A DNA stretch of 64,000 bases. Source: Cepaea nemoralis. Its lineage: Eukaryota; Mollusca; Gastropoda; Stylommatophora; Helicidae. Below, in pieces: positions 10,301 to 22,300 of this stretch. The stretch is from contig JACEFZ010013234.1 in the NCBI GenBank assembly GCA_014155875.1, forward strand, positions 186,001 to 250,000, written 5' to 3'. The notes below the pieces were generated by a model. The model made no database searches. It was not told the origin of the DNA and saw only the letters and a list, made by a program, of their open reading frames with translations. A program made the position numbers and the translations under genes. Position 1 is the first letter of the stretch. Each line of letters opens with the position of its first letter.

Positions 10301-13300
10301 TACACAATTTCACATTTAATCCCATTGAACAATATTCAAACATTTCAATGTTAGCGATAAGTGGTAAGATTTAAAAAAAAAAATAATAATCAGGTGTCAT
10401 GAAAGAATCCATATTGACGACACCTCTGAACACTCCCAGTTTAAACAGTGCGGGGTTCTTGCCATAAGGCCAATCCCGTGAACCACAGAGAATATTCAAC
10501 ATTGAACGCTGATTGTCTGGCTGACGGTGTAATACATTTAAAATTATGGAACTTAATCTCTGACCCGTAAATTATATACCGCATATAAACAAACATTGAA
10601 ATCTGCTGTACAATCTCCAGAACAACAAATTTTTTGTTGGGTGGACATGATGATAATGTTATATGCTAAATCTCATAATTTTCCCTCAGTTGGTTACTGA
10701 GATATGGATTTTTATATGGAGGCAAACAAATGTGAATGCACTATAGTTGCGATATTGTGATTCAGGGGCGATATTTTATTTGGCAAATAAAATTCACGGT
10801 AAACAAAGACATCTGTTGGATCCATCGATTCTGACACTCGATCACTCCATCGCTGCCAGCATCCACAGATCCATAGAGTCGCGGGTTCGACCTGTGCCAC
10901 GACACAAACTGAAAACGGAAGTGATATACCACGCCAACCTACAATGATCCACAGTTTCCCCAAAAATGGCTATGTAAAGACCACTCATGCTTTCGAGTCA
11001 TTATTCATTCAAATATCATGTGAGAATAACAACGTCATCTTAGCTTCAGCAGAAAAGGATACCTTAATATTCCGGTCTCCCGCGTGACAGGTGGAGATAC
11101 TTACGACTATACTACTGAGGACACAATCATGCTTCCACAAAAATTAATAACATATTCAAACACATGTCCACGTGACATAAACATATGTCATGTGACCAAG
11201 CCAGCCGCAACTGCGAATAACACTAAGTGTTATTCATAGTGCACTTCGAATAATCACTTCGTTAAAGAAATGTAAATAATTTAAATGGTTTGATCACCTC
11301 ACAAGACTGCCCTGGTATAATATAATCATCTACCACAAAGAGCCATGTTGAAGAAATAAAATGGATACAGAGCAAGGGGAAGACCACATAAAAGACGGAG
11401 TGATGGTATCAGGAACAATCATAGAGAAATAAAGACCAAACTACAAACAAAGTGAATTAGAAAGATCATACAAAAGATCCTGATATCTCCCCCAACACTT
11501 CACTCATGTAAATGGAGTAAGAGAAGACGTTGAAGATAGATACTAAATATAACCCTTCTGTCTTTCCTTCTCTTCTTCACTGCTGCAGTGGTTGGTTAAG
11601 TTGAGTCAAGAACCCACATCACAGCACTCAGGACATTCCCATACATGTTCTGTCTGTATCTGCAACAGCCAGCGAAGTCTCAGCACTGATGGTACCAATA
11701 GCAGTCTGATTGTGTCCATGTGACTTTTCCTCAGAGTTTTGAGTGTTGGCCAGATCCTCTGGTCACTTCCTGCAGCACCATTCTCTCCAAGCTGTGATGA
11801 TCTATCTGTTCATCTCCACTATACACATGATTCTTAAGGGCCCAGACCAAATCTGTTTTATGATTCAGTATCTGGATTTATAAGGAGCGTTCATTTGGAA
11901 TCCATTCGTCCAGCACCGCGTGTAATAGCATACGTTGAACATGATCATGTCATAGTCATGTGATAAGAGTCATGTGATAAGTACTGACCGATGAATAAAA
12001 GAGCAAGTGCTTATCGTCCCATGATGCATAGGTTCAGTTTCTGACCGTTGAGAAAATGGTCAGGTTGATCCAAAATTTGTCCAAAGAAACTCAAAGAGCG
12101 GTGATTCAGTTTCTTTCATTTGAAGGATGTTGACCAGTGGACATTCATCGAAGAATGCAGGCAGCGTATGGTAACAAATGTGTGTCGAAGACAACAGTGA
12201 CAAATTGGGCACGAATGTTTAGGAAAGGACGTCAGTTCATGACAGATCTTTGTCGGCCGGGTCAAGCACATATTGTTGCAACAGAAAAAACCATCGCCAA
12301 AATTGATGCAGCAGTACAGATGAACTGTTGTCGAAGCATACGTTCGCTAGTGAAAGAATTTGATGTGTCAATTGGGACAATTCAAAAGGTCGTTCGTAAG
12401 AAACTGCAATATCGGAAGGTGTGTTCACAGTGGGTACCACAGATGTTGACCAACCACCAAAAAGAAGAATGCATAGGATGGTGTTTGAACCACTTGCTGT
12501 GTTACAGAGTGGAGGGTGATGCATTTCTCTTCCGCATAGTGGCAGGTGATGAATCATGGTGTCACTACTTTGAGCTGAGCAGCAAAAGAGAGAGCATGCT
12601 ATGGAAGCATGCTGGATCACCAAAAGCTTAAAAATTCAAGTTACAGGTTTCCGCTGGTAAGGTTATGCTGAGCCCATTTTTTGACCATAAAGGGCTATTG
12701 TTGGTTCACTTTAAAGAGTCTGGTGTCAACATCAACTCTACCCACTACCTGCAAACACTACTCAAGCTGCAAAAAGCCATCAAGAATAAACAACCCGGCA
12801 TGCTTTCTCGCGGTGTGATTTTGTTGCATGATAATGCTCGTCCGCATGTCGCAAAGGTTGTGCAGGAAGCATTAGCAAGGAAGAAGTTGGAAATTCTGCA
12901 ACATCCAGCCTGTAGTCCTGATTTGTCACCATGTGATTTTCATTTGTTTGGACCTCTAAAAAAAAGCTCTCAAGGGGCAACAATTTCACACAGATGCAGA
13001 CGTAATGAACACGGTAAACACTTGGATCAGTGAGCAACCACAATCCTTTTTTGCATTCGCTGCCTACCTAAACAATGGGATGCTTGCCTGAATGCCTACG
13101 GCGACTTCTTCTGACCAACCCATGGTGCATAATTCATTCAGAATGAATGCTTTGTTTAATTCTACCACACCTGTTAATGTTTCTTTCATGCTTTTGTAAT
13201 AAAGCCAATGGAACAGGTTTTAAATGAACACCCCTAATACATTCCTCTGTACATCATAGATTTGATTACCATATAGCCTGTGTCAGTGGTTGACTAATGG

Positions 13301-16300
13301 TTCAGTATCTGGATTTGTGTTGCACTATACATCATAGATTTGTATTGCTGTGTACATCATAGATTTGTGTTGCTGTGTACATCATAGATTTGTGTTGCTC
13401 TATACATCATAGATTTGTGTTGCTCTATACATCATAGATTTGTGTTGCTCTATACATCATAGATTTGTGTTGCTCTATACATCATAGATTTGTGTTGCTC
13501 TATACATCATAGATTTGTGTTGCTCTATACATCATAGATTTGTGTTGCTCTATACATCATAGATTTGTGTTGCTCTGTACATCATAAGATTTGTGTTGCT
13601 CTATACATCATAGATTTGTGTTGCTCTGTACATCATAGATTTGTGTTGCTCTATACATCATAGATTTGTGTTGCTCTATAAATCATAGATTTGTAGTTGC
13701 TGCTAGTACATCATAGATTTGTGTTGCTGCTAGTACATCATAGATTTGTGTTGCTCTATACATCATAGATTTGTGTTGCTGTGTACATCATAGATTTGTG
13801 TTGCTCTGTACATCATAGATTTGTGTTGCTGTATACATCATAGATTTGTGTTGCTCTATACATCATAGATTTGTGTTGCTGTGTACATCATAGATTTGTG
13901 TTGCTCTATACATCATAGATTTGTGTTGCTGTGTACATCATAGATTTGTGTTGCTCTATACATCATAGATTTGTGTTGCTCTATACATCATAGATTTGTG
14001 TTTCTGTGTACATCATAGATTTGTGTTGCTGTGTACATCATAGATTTGTGTTGCTGTGTACATCATAGATTTGTGTTGCTCTATACATCATAGATTTGTG
14101 TTGCTCTATACATCATAGATTTGTGTTGCTCTATACATTATAGATTTCTGTTGCTCTATACATCATAGATTTGTGTTGCTCTATACATCATAGATTTGTG
14201 TTGCTCTATACATCATAGATTTCTGTTGCTCTATAAATCATAGATTTGTGTTGCTCTATACATCATAGATTTGTGTGCTCTATAATACATCATAGATTTG
14301 TGGTTGCTCTATACATCATAGATTTGTTGTTGCTCGATACCATCATAGATTTGTGTTGCTCTATACATCATAGATTGGTGTTGCTCTATACATCATAGAT
14401 TTGTGTTGCTCTATACATCATAGATTTGTGTTGCTGTGTACATCATAGATTTGTGTTGCTCTATACATCATAGATTTCTGTTGCTCTATACATCATAGAT
14501 TTGTGTTTGTCAGGGTCTTAAACTTGGCTCGCTCACCTAACAGTGTGAAACAGTACAAATACAACGTGATTTAACATAAGACTCAACGACACACCGTTCG
14601 ATGGATTTATTCACATTAAATACGGAACGATGTTCACAACAAGATATATACTGGATGTTTCAATATACACTTACACAATACAGCTCACAACGTCTCACTC
14701 TCAAGATGTCCAGACATTCGACTTTCAGCACAGATACCACACAACGCCTTTCTCTCTTCACACGTCTGTCCGAGTCGAAGTCCCCCAAGCCATCTGCCGC
14801 TAACTCGCAACTCGCCTCTCACCTCAGGTGACGTCACGAGGCATGCGTGCGTTTAGCGTCGTCCTGGCTTGACCACTGGCCGCTTGTCAGCCAGCAGTCT
14901 TGCAGGCCGGTAATCACTATCCGCTGGCGGCGTAACGAAGTTACGGCTTCCCTTCTGGGAGCTAAGTCGCCTGGCGGGCATACGCTGTCACTGCATCTCG
15001 TTCCTCCTTCCGGACTCTGACACGCTCCCCGGCCCCCCCGGCAACTTCATGAAAGATGTCATCTTCATGTCTCATATATACATAATGGGTTAATATTTAA
15101 ACCATTGTCAGAGTCTAACCCTTTTGTTGTTATTTACACATGCAAATAAATACACATATGCATAGAAATATATAAGAAATGTACATTGCAATCAACGACA
15201 TGTGGTGTTTCAACCTTTAACACTTGTCAGGTTTTCATCCTCTTGATGGCTGACTACCTCAATTGCATTTGCGACCCGTCAGATCAGTATACCAGCTTCA
15301 CGCATCTACCTCGCAGCAATTTGAAAAAAATAATAATATGGTTCTTGAAACAAAAACCATCTAGCCAGACTGAATATACGACTTTTATAAGTCGTATAAA
15401 ACGCTCAAGCCCTGCCCTTATTTGGTCAGTATCTCTCGTGTTGGTCTGCAACGTTGGGCACCCTTTGCCATGCTCATTAGATGTCTACCTGTAGTGTTGA
15501 CATCTGGCAACATCTTGTCTATTTATACGCAACACATTAATGGATACATTTTCAAATTATGGCCCTTTGTGTAGGGATGTAATAACACACAAATGAAAGG
15601 GAAATAATTTTAACATTCATGAAATACAATAATTTACAATAATTCTATTATTTCTTAGCGTCATTGCTTGACGTTTCTTCATATTAACGAGAAAAAGTCG
15701 GTAATATGAATACATAAATCAAGATATGATTCTAAGATTACACTACATAAATAATAACACACAATTCGTGTATTACATTTTATGATTTCATAAACATTTT
15801 AGAATCGTCTAAGTGTATGAACTTTATTTGTAGTCTGCTACTTTTACTCTAAATTTCCTAACTAATCCGGAAGTACACACGAACATTAACTCAGCTGATG
15901 TAGAAGCTTACAGAATCACACTTGTTCCGGTTTGATGTAGTTACGGAAGTACCTTTCTTACAGTTCATGTTTTAGATGTGTTCACAAAACCATTCTGGAT
16001 TACGATCGACTGTTCATTTGTTTCAGCTACGAACATTATGGATTTCGGTTAACTGCAATGGAGTAGCTGTCACTGTTCAGTTTACGCGTTCGCACACGTC
16101 ATAAAATATCCCTGGAATTATCCACTGCAGAATGTCCACTGGTACATTGGGTGTTCGCTTAAGGTAAGTTTTTGAGCGAATGTGACACTGTTGTTGGTGG
16201 TAATATATACAATTAATAAGTTCGCTTTCTTCTACCACACACTACACATTATACAGGCCAATCACTACATGAATTGTAAAATAAGAATACTATTTATAAT

Positions 16301-19300
16301 GGGGGTAACCCCTATCCACATCACCTTATAGACACTGCACACTTTTGGTGAATGAAAACAATTATTCACTTCAATAATGGCTGTGTCGCCTGAGTGTATT
16401 TGTGACACACTAGCACTCAACATTTGGCTTACTACTGGGTCGGTCGGACAACGGGACAAAAGATCGGCAATCGAATTGGGTTTCGTCCTGGAATATTGTC
16501 GAACTTCAAAGCTATAATCCTGAAGTTTCAAAGACCAGCGTCTACCATATGATTTGAGGGTATTCCTGAATTTATAAAGCGCAAATCGGGCTGCTGTCAG
16601 ACCCATCCACGATGAAGTGCCGTCCTAGAAAATCTGGATAATTGGTTATCACACCACTAAAGCTAGGGCTCCAATTGAGGAATGGACCCAAGCCCGTTCT
16701 CTGCTGGCTTTTAGTTTTCTGGATACGAAGTACACTGGGGTGTAGTATATTATTTTACTCTTGTCACAACTGCCTCCAATCGCCACGGAGCTAGCATCTG
16801 TACGCAATCTGAAAGGTAACGAAGTTGGTCATTTCAGGATAAGATGTTGACACTATTATGAGAAAAACACGCAAGTACTTTATCAAATGCAATTTTTAGG
16901 CTTCATTGTGTACAATTTTCTCCGTTTTTTCTTTTGTTAGTAAATTAGTAAACACTTCGTCAGTTCGGAAAACTAGGGAATGAAACTGCCGGTAGTAATT
17001 TATCAATTCCCAAAGACTTCTGACTTGTTTTTCCTTAGTAGTCGGACGTGATAGTTTGTAAAGAATTTTGGACACAATTTTATCGTCTGTCATGACAAAG
17101 CCCGTTGGATATTTTGTACCCCAGAAAGTTATTTCCTGGTAGGCTTATGTCTACTTTCGCAGGCTTTACAGTCAGTCCGTGCTGTCTAATACGTTCAAAT
17201 GTCTGTCCTAACGTCTTAATGTGCTCTTTCATCGTCTCTGTGTGAACACAGATGTCGTCGATATAGCAGATTATATTAGGAATGTCTACAAGAAGAAGTC
17301 GTGTCATACGAACGAAGGTGGCGGGGGCATTAACAAGCCCAAATGGAAGTTTGCACCATTTCGTACAGTCCCCACGGTGTGGCAAATGCTGTCTAATGTC
17401 TGCTCTTGTTCGTCTACTTCTATCTGATAATATCCTTTAGTCATATCTAACGTCGAAAAGAACCTAGCGTCTGTCAGTTCTGTCAGAAGATCGTCAGTGT
17501 TTGCCATTGGCTCCAAATCAAGAACAGTAATTTTATTTAGCTTCCTATGTCGATGCACAGTCTTATTGTATTGTCCTTTTCCGTATTATCACATTGGCGA
17601 TGAGAAGTCTGACTGGGATCGTCTGATGATGTTGTTTTTCTCTAAGTTGATTATTTCTTGGTGCAAATGTTCTTTGTAGTGTAATGGGATGGTGTATGGT
17701 CTGCATCTTATGGGTGTGTTTGATGTGAGTGTGATGTGATGCTGTACTAATTCTGTTTGTCCTGGGTTGTTGGAAAAGATGGTGTTGTACTGCTGTATAA
17801 GCTGTTTGCAACTGTTTTGTCTCTGCTTGAGATAACTTTGGATTGATTTTGATATCCTTCAAGCAGCTCGTCGTGTCTAATAATGCAGGCGTTGGAATCT
17901 CGTCACTGGCATCGTCGTCTTCGTGATCTATTATCACTGTACACGCTGTTGTATCGTCTTGTTCGTTGTCTCTGTTGTGGTATGGTCTTAGCTATTTATG
18001 TGATATATTTTATGTTTGTCTTTTATGAGGATTTCGTAGTCTACAGGTGAAATCTGTCTCGTCACTTTGAAGGGTCCCTGCCAAGAATCAGTCAATAAGT
18101 GTCTGTCACTAGGTAGTAGAAGAAGAACGTCCTGTCCAGGTGTCACCGTTATTGTCCTGTTACCTTTGTCAGCATACTGTCTATAAGTAGCACCCGATAG
18201 GTTTTAGTGCATTCTTCGCAATAATACATGATTTGATGATTCTTTCACGCAGTGATGTAACAGATACGTATGATGATATGGGTTTAAAGTACTGGAGTAG
18301 AGTCAGTTACATTTGGTGATAAATGGTCAATGGGCCGCGTGGTTTGGCACCATAGATAAGTTCAAAAGGAGAGAACCGGTACTAAGCATGTGGTACCTCG
18401 CGATAAGCAAAAGAATAGCTGGTAGATATAAATCCCAGTTATTGGGGTGCTCTTGCGTTCACTTTTGCCAGCATGTGCTTTAGATCCCCGTTAAATTTTT
18501 TCAATTACTCCGCTACTGTGAGGATGGTACGGGAATTGAAACATTGTTTCACTCCCAACATTTTGGTGAAAGCCTGAGTAGATGCGGCAATAAACTGAGT
18601 GCCCTCTATCAGATTGGATAGTATCTGGAAAACCCATCCTAGAAAAAATATGGAAGAAGACTTCCATTATGTCATTGGCAGTTATGTTCTTTAGCGGAAT
18701 AGCTTCCGGCCAGCGACTACATTGATCAATGACAGTTTAGAATAAATTTATTCCCTCTAGTAGTTGTATGATTGAGAGGGCCCACTATGTCAACCGATAG
18801 TTTTTCAAAAGGTCGACTGGCTAAGTCAGGTGACTTGTAACTTTGCCTGTGGGTGTTTACCTTTTTTTACCAGTTTCTGGCAGGTGTCACAACTTCTGCA
18901 ATATGCTTTAATGTCATTGCAAAATTTGGGCCAATGAAACTGTGTCAATAATCTGGATCTGGTCTTAACGTATGCCATGTGCCCTGCAAGAGGTATATCG
19001 TGGGCAAGATGTAAGGCTTACTTGCGATAACTTGTTGGCAAAACAGTTTTGCTCTGTGGTGTTGTCACTTTGGTGTAATACCTGGTGAGTATATTATTTT
19101 TCATAGCAAAATGCCATTTTGCATTCTTGGTTACCTTTGGCTTTTGGCCGATCAGATTAAAGTATTTTGACAATGAAGGATCAGCTTTTTGTGCTGTTAC
19201 AAATGTTTCCTTCATAGTGTTTGTAGGTAGTGTTACTGTGCTGAGTGATTGTATAGCCTCAGTTTGCTTACTTTCATCTTGCACTCTAGCAGTAGCTCTA

Positions 19301-22300
19301 GTTACTGTGTTCACACATTCGATGATATCAGATGATGATGGAACAATGTTATCAATGATGTCATGAGAACTTAGTGCTCCATTAGCTACCATACAATCAA
19401 TAGGTGGTGTGACATTTTCAATGATGACATTTGATGTTGATGGTATGTTATCATCCATACATGGAGATGTTATGTCATGAGGTTTATCATTCACCTCAGG
19501 TAAATTTCCAATAATTACATCACACACTGGGTTTGTTAATACAGCGCACTTTACTTTCCCAGTGAGGAAAGGTGTTTCAATGTATGCCCATGCTAATGGG
19601 TATTTCTCAATATTGCCTGAGAATGTTCTGCATGTTACGTGCCTGCCTGTATAGTCTGTAGGCGTTATGAATGTTCTTTTCAGACCAATGAGTGAACTGC
19701 CTGTATCACGAAGGACTGTAGCAGGCATATCCGTGATGGATGTTTATTCTGCCTTTTGAATCTACTACCAAATTAGCTTCTTCATTGGCAATAGGGATGG
19801 CATGACCGCATGTTAAAATACCATCTTCAAAAAAGTGTTACAAACAGAGCATTTGTTTGCGCTGAATATGTCAAAAGCCTGTGCTGAGTTCACAGGATGT
19901 TCTCTGGCTCTTCTTCTTCAGACGCCGAACTATCAACAAGGCGGCATTTGCTTTGTTGGTCATATACCTGCCCTTACACTCTTTCCGATGGTGTCCGTAC
20001 GCCTTACAGAGGAAACATTTACGCAAACTTTTGAAGGTTTTACGCTCCTTATCTGTCTGTTTACCATGTTTAGTAGGTAAGTATGATAACCAGGGTTTTT
20101 ATCACACATTTCAGACTGATGATGAGAATATTTACAATAATTGCAATGGTATAACTTCTCAGAAGTAGGTCTATGAGGTTTCTGCCTACTATAGGGTTTG
20201 TCATAGTTAGCCGCTGCTACAAAGTTAATATCAGTAGCTTCAGTGGCAAAGCAATGTTTGTTGGCTGTGTAGTACGCCGAACCACGTCTTTCAATCTCAT
20301 CCACACTAGTGCATTCGTTCTCTAACAAAAATTTAGAAAATGCTGAAGGAATCGATGATACAATTTTGTCTCTAATGATTAGATCTTCTAATCTCTGATA
20401 GTTCTTGTCAATTTTAGCTGCTGAAGTCCATTTGGTGAATATATCTCGGACTAAGCAGAGGTAATCAGAGAACGTTTGAGTCGGTTTTGGGCTCAACTTA
20501 CTGAATTGTTCTCTGTAACCTGCCTCATCTAACATAAATGTGCCATAATCTTAGATTTCAGATAATGGTAATCTTTTCTGAGGTCTTTGGGGATGGTTTC
20601 AATTACTTTAAGAGGTTCCCCTGACAAACTCCTCATGTACACAATATTCCATTCAGACAGTGGAACTTGATAATGTTCCATTAAAGTTTCAAAATTTTGG
20701 GTAAAAGCTGCAATGCAGTCACCCGAGGTATAGTTACGTACAATACCTTGATATTTCTTGTACTGGTTTTCTTTCTCCAGTCTTTCAGATTTCTTAGACT
20801 CTTTGTTAATGGCAGTCTCAGTGTCAAGTTGTTTCATCTTCAACTGTAACTCCAGTTCTTCTCTCTTACTCTGAGCTGTTATTTCTGCCTTCTTTAGCTC
20901 ACTATCTATCTCAGCTTGCTTTGTCTTTGCAGCCATTTCTGCCTGCTTTAATGCTCTTTCAGCCGCTCTTTCATCGCGTTCATTAGCTTTCTCCTGTACT
21001 AGTAGGTATTCAGAGTACTTCTGCTCACTCCACTGTGTTAATTCATCACCATGTAACTGTAATTTTATCCCCATATCAATGAAATCAAATAATGAAGACA
21101 TGATGGACAATGTCAATGAAATACCAGCCACACAAAATATGTTATAAGTGGTTAGTAAAGAACAATTTACAATTGATTTCTATTGACGATGCTGTGCCTA
21201 AAATTGCATAGTTAAAGTATGTGAAAAGCAAAAATATACTCAAGTGCCCTGGATGCGTGAAGAATGGTTGGAAATCGGGCTAGGAACTGTAGGGTCGTTA
21301 CTTCAAAACCACGAATGACCTCTACGGCAGGGTTTCGGATGGTACGGAAAAACCTGCTTTATTTTTGGAGAGAATAAGTTAATGTCTATTTGTTGGTGTG
21401 TGCCTGCTTGTCACTAAGTATTGATTAGGTTTGTATGGCGTTGAGTGTAGTTGTAGGTCGTAAATTTGTCTGTCAACAATTTTTTTTTTCAAAACAAGTT
21501 ACTTTCTTTCCAAACACTTTTCGCGTTCCACAACTCAATGCACAAAGACAATCTACACTTATGTTAACACTTTACAACATTGATGATACATCACTTACAT
21601 CAAGATAACATTCAGTAAGGACATAGACATCAAGTTTACAAGATGGCGACAAGGTCAAAATGGCGACAAGATCACAATGTCGACAAGGTCAAAACGGTGA
21701 CAAGTTTCACAAACCACAAATGTTTGACACGGATTACAAAATCAAACAATATGTATGCATTGTACGTTTACAAATAGTCTTACACATGTTTCAACAATGT
21801 AGTTAATAATGAAAATGAGCCTTCCACGATCACATTTACATGTACTATAAAGTTTGACAAAAATTTCACGTTTACAAACTCTAGTTTTAAATCGTTAATC
21901 ACTAAAACACGTTCATATCAATGCCGGACGAAAGCCCCCACGTCCACACATGTCAGGGTCTTAAACTTGGCTCGCTCACCTAACAGTGTGAAACAGTACA
22001 AATACAACGTGATTTAACGTAAGACTCAACGACACACCCAGTTCGATGGATTTATTCACATTAAATACGGAACGATGTTCACAACAAGATATATACTGGA
22101 TGTTTCAATATACACTTACACAATACAGCTCACAACGTCTCACTCTCAAGATGTCCAGACATTCGACTTTCAGCACAGATACCACACAACGCCTTTCTCT
22201 CTTCACACGTCTGTCCGAGTCGAAGTCCCCCAAGCCGTCTGCCGCTAACTCGCAACTCGCCTCTCACCTCAGGTGACGTCACGAGGCATGCGTGCGTTTA

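Larger units (their letters stand above)
7876..11262 (-). mobile_element. 3.4-kb DNA transposon, Tc1/mariner superfamily (DDE_3), SINE nested
   Basis: Imperfect terminal inverted repeats of about 50 bp: the left end holds TTATTCAAAGTGCACT and CATTATTCACAGT, and the right end read on the minus strand holds TTATTCGAAGTGCACT and TGTTATTCGCAGT. Each TIR contains a small palindrome around AGTGCACT. TA dinucleotides flank both ends (7874-7875, 11263-11264). The transposase pseudogene runs on the minus strand inside. Long TIR spans outside the coding region (about 0.8-0.9 kb each side) carry no ORF. Confidence 0.75.

Noticed and set aside
10712..10963. SINE or gene around the GGGTTCGACCTG motif at about 10879
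   Set aside because: Single B-box-like match without an A box or tail, inside the DDE_3 transposon body; not enough to call.
15186..15494. Plus-strand ORF of 102 codons inside the LTR element
   Set aside because: Antisense to the element, in its non-coding tail, with no recognisable motif.
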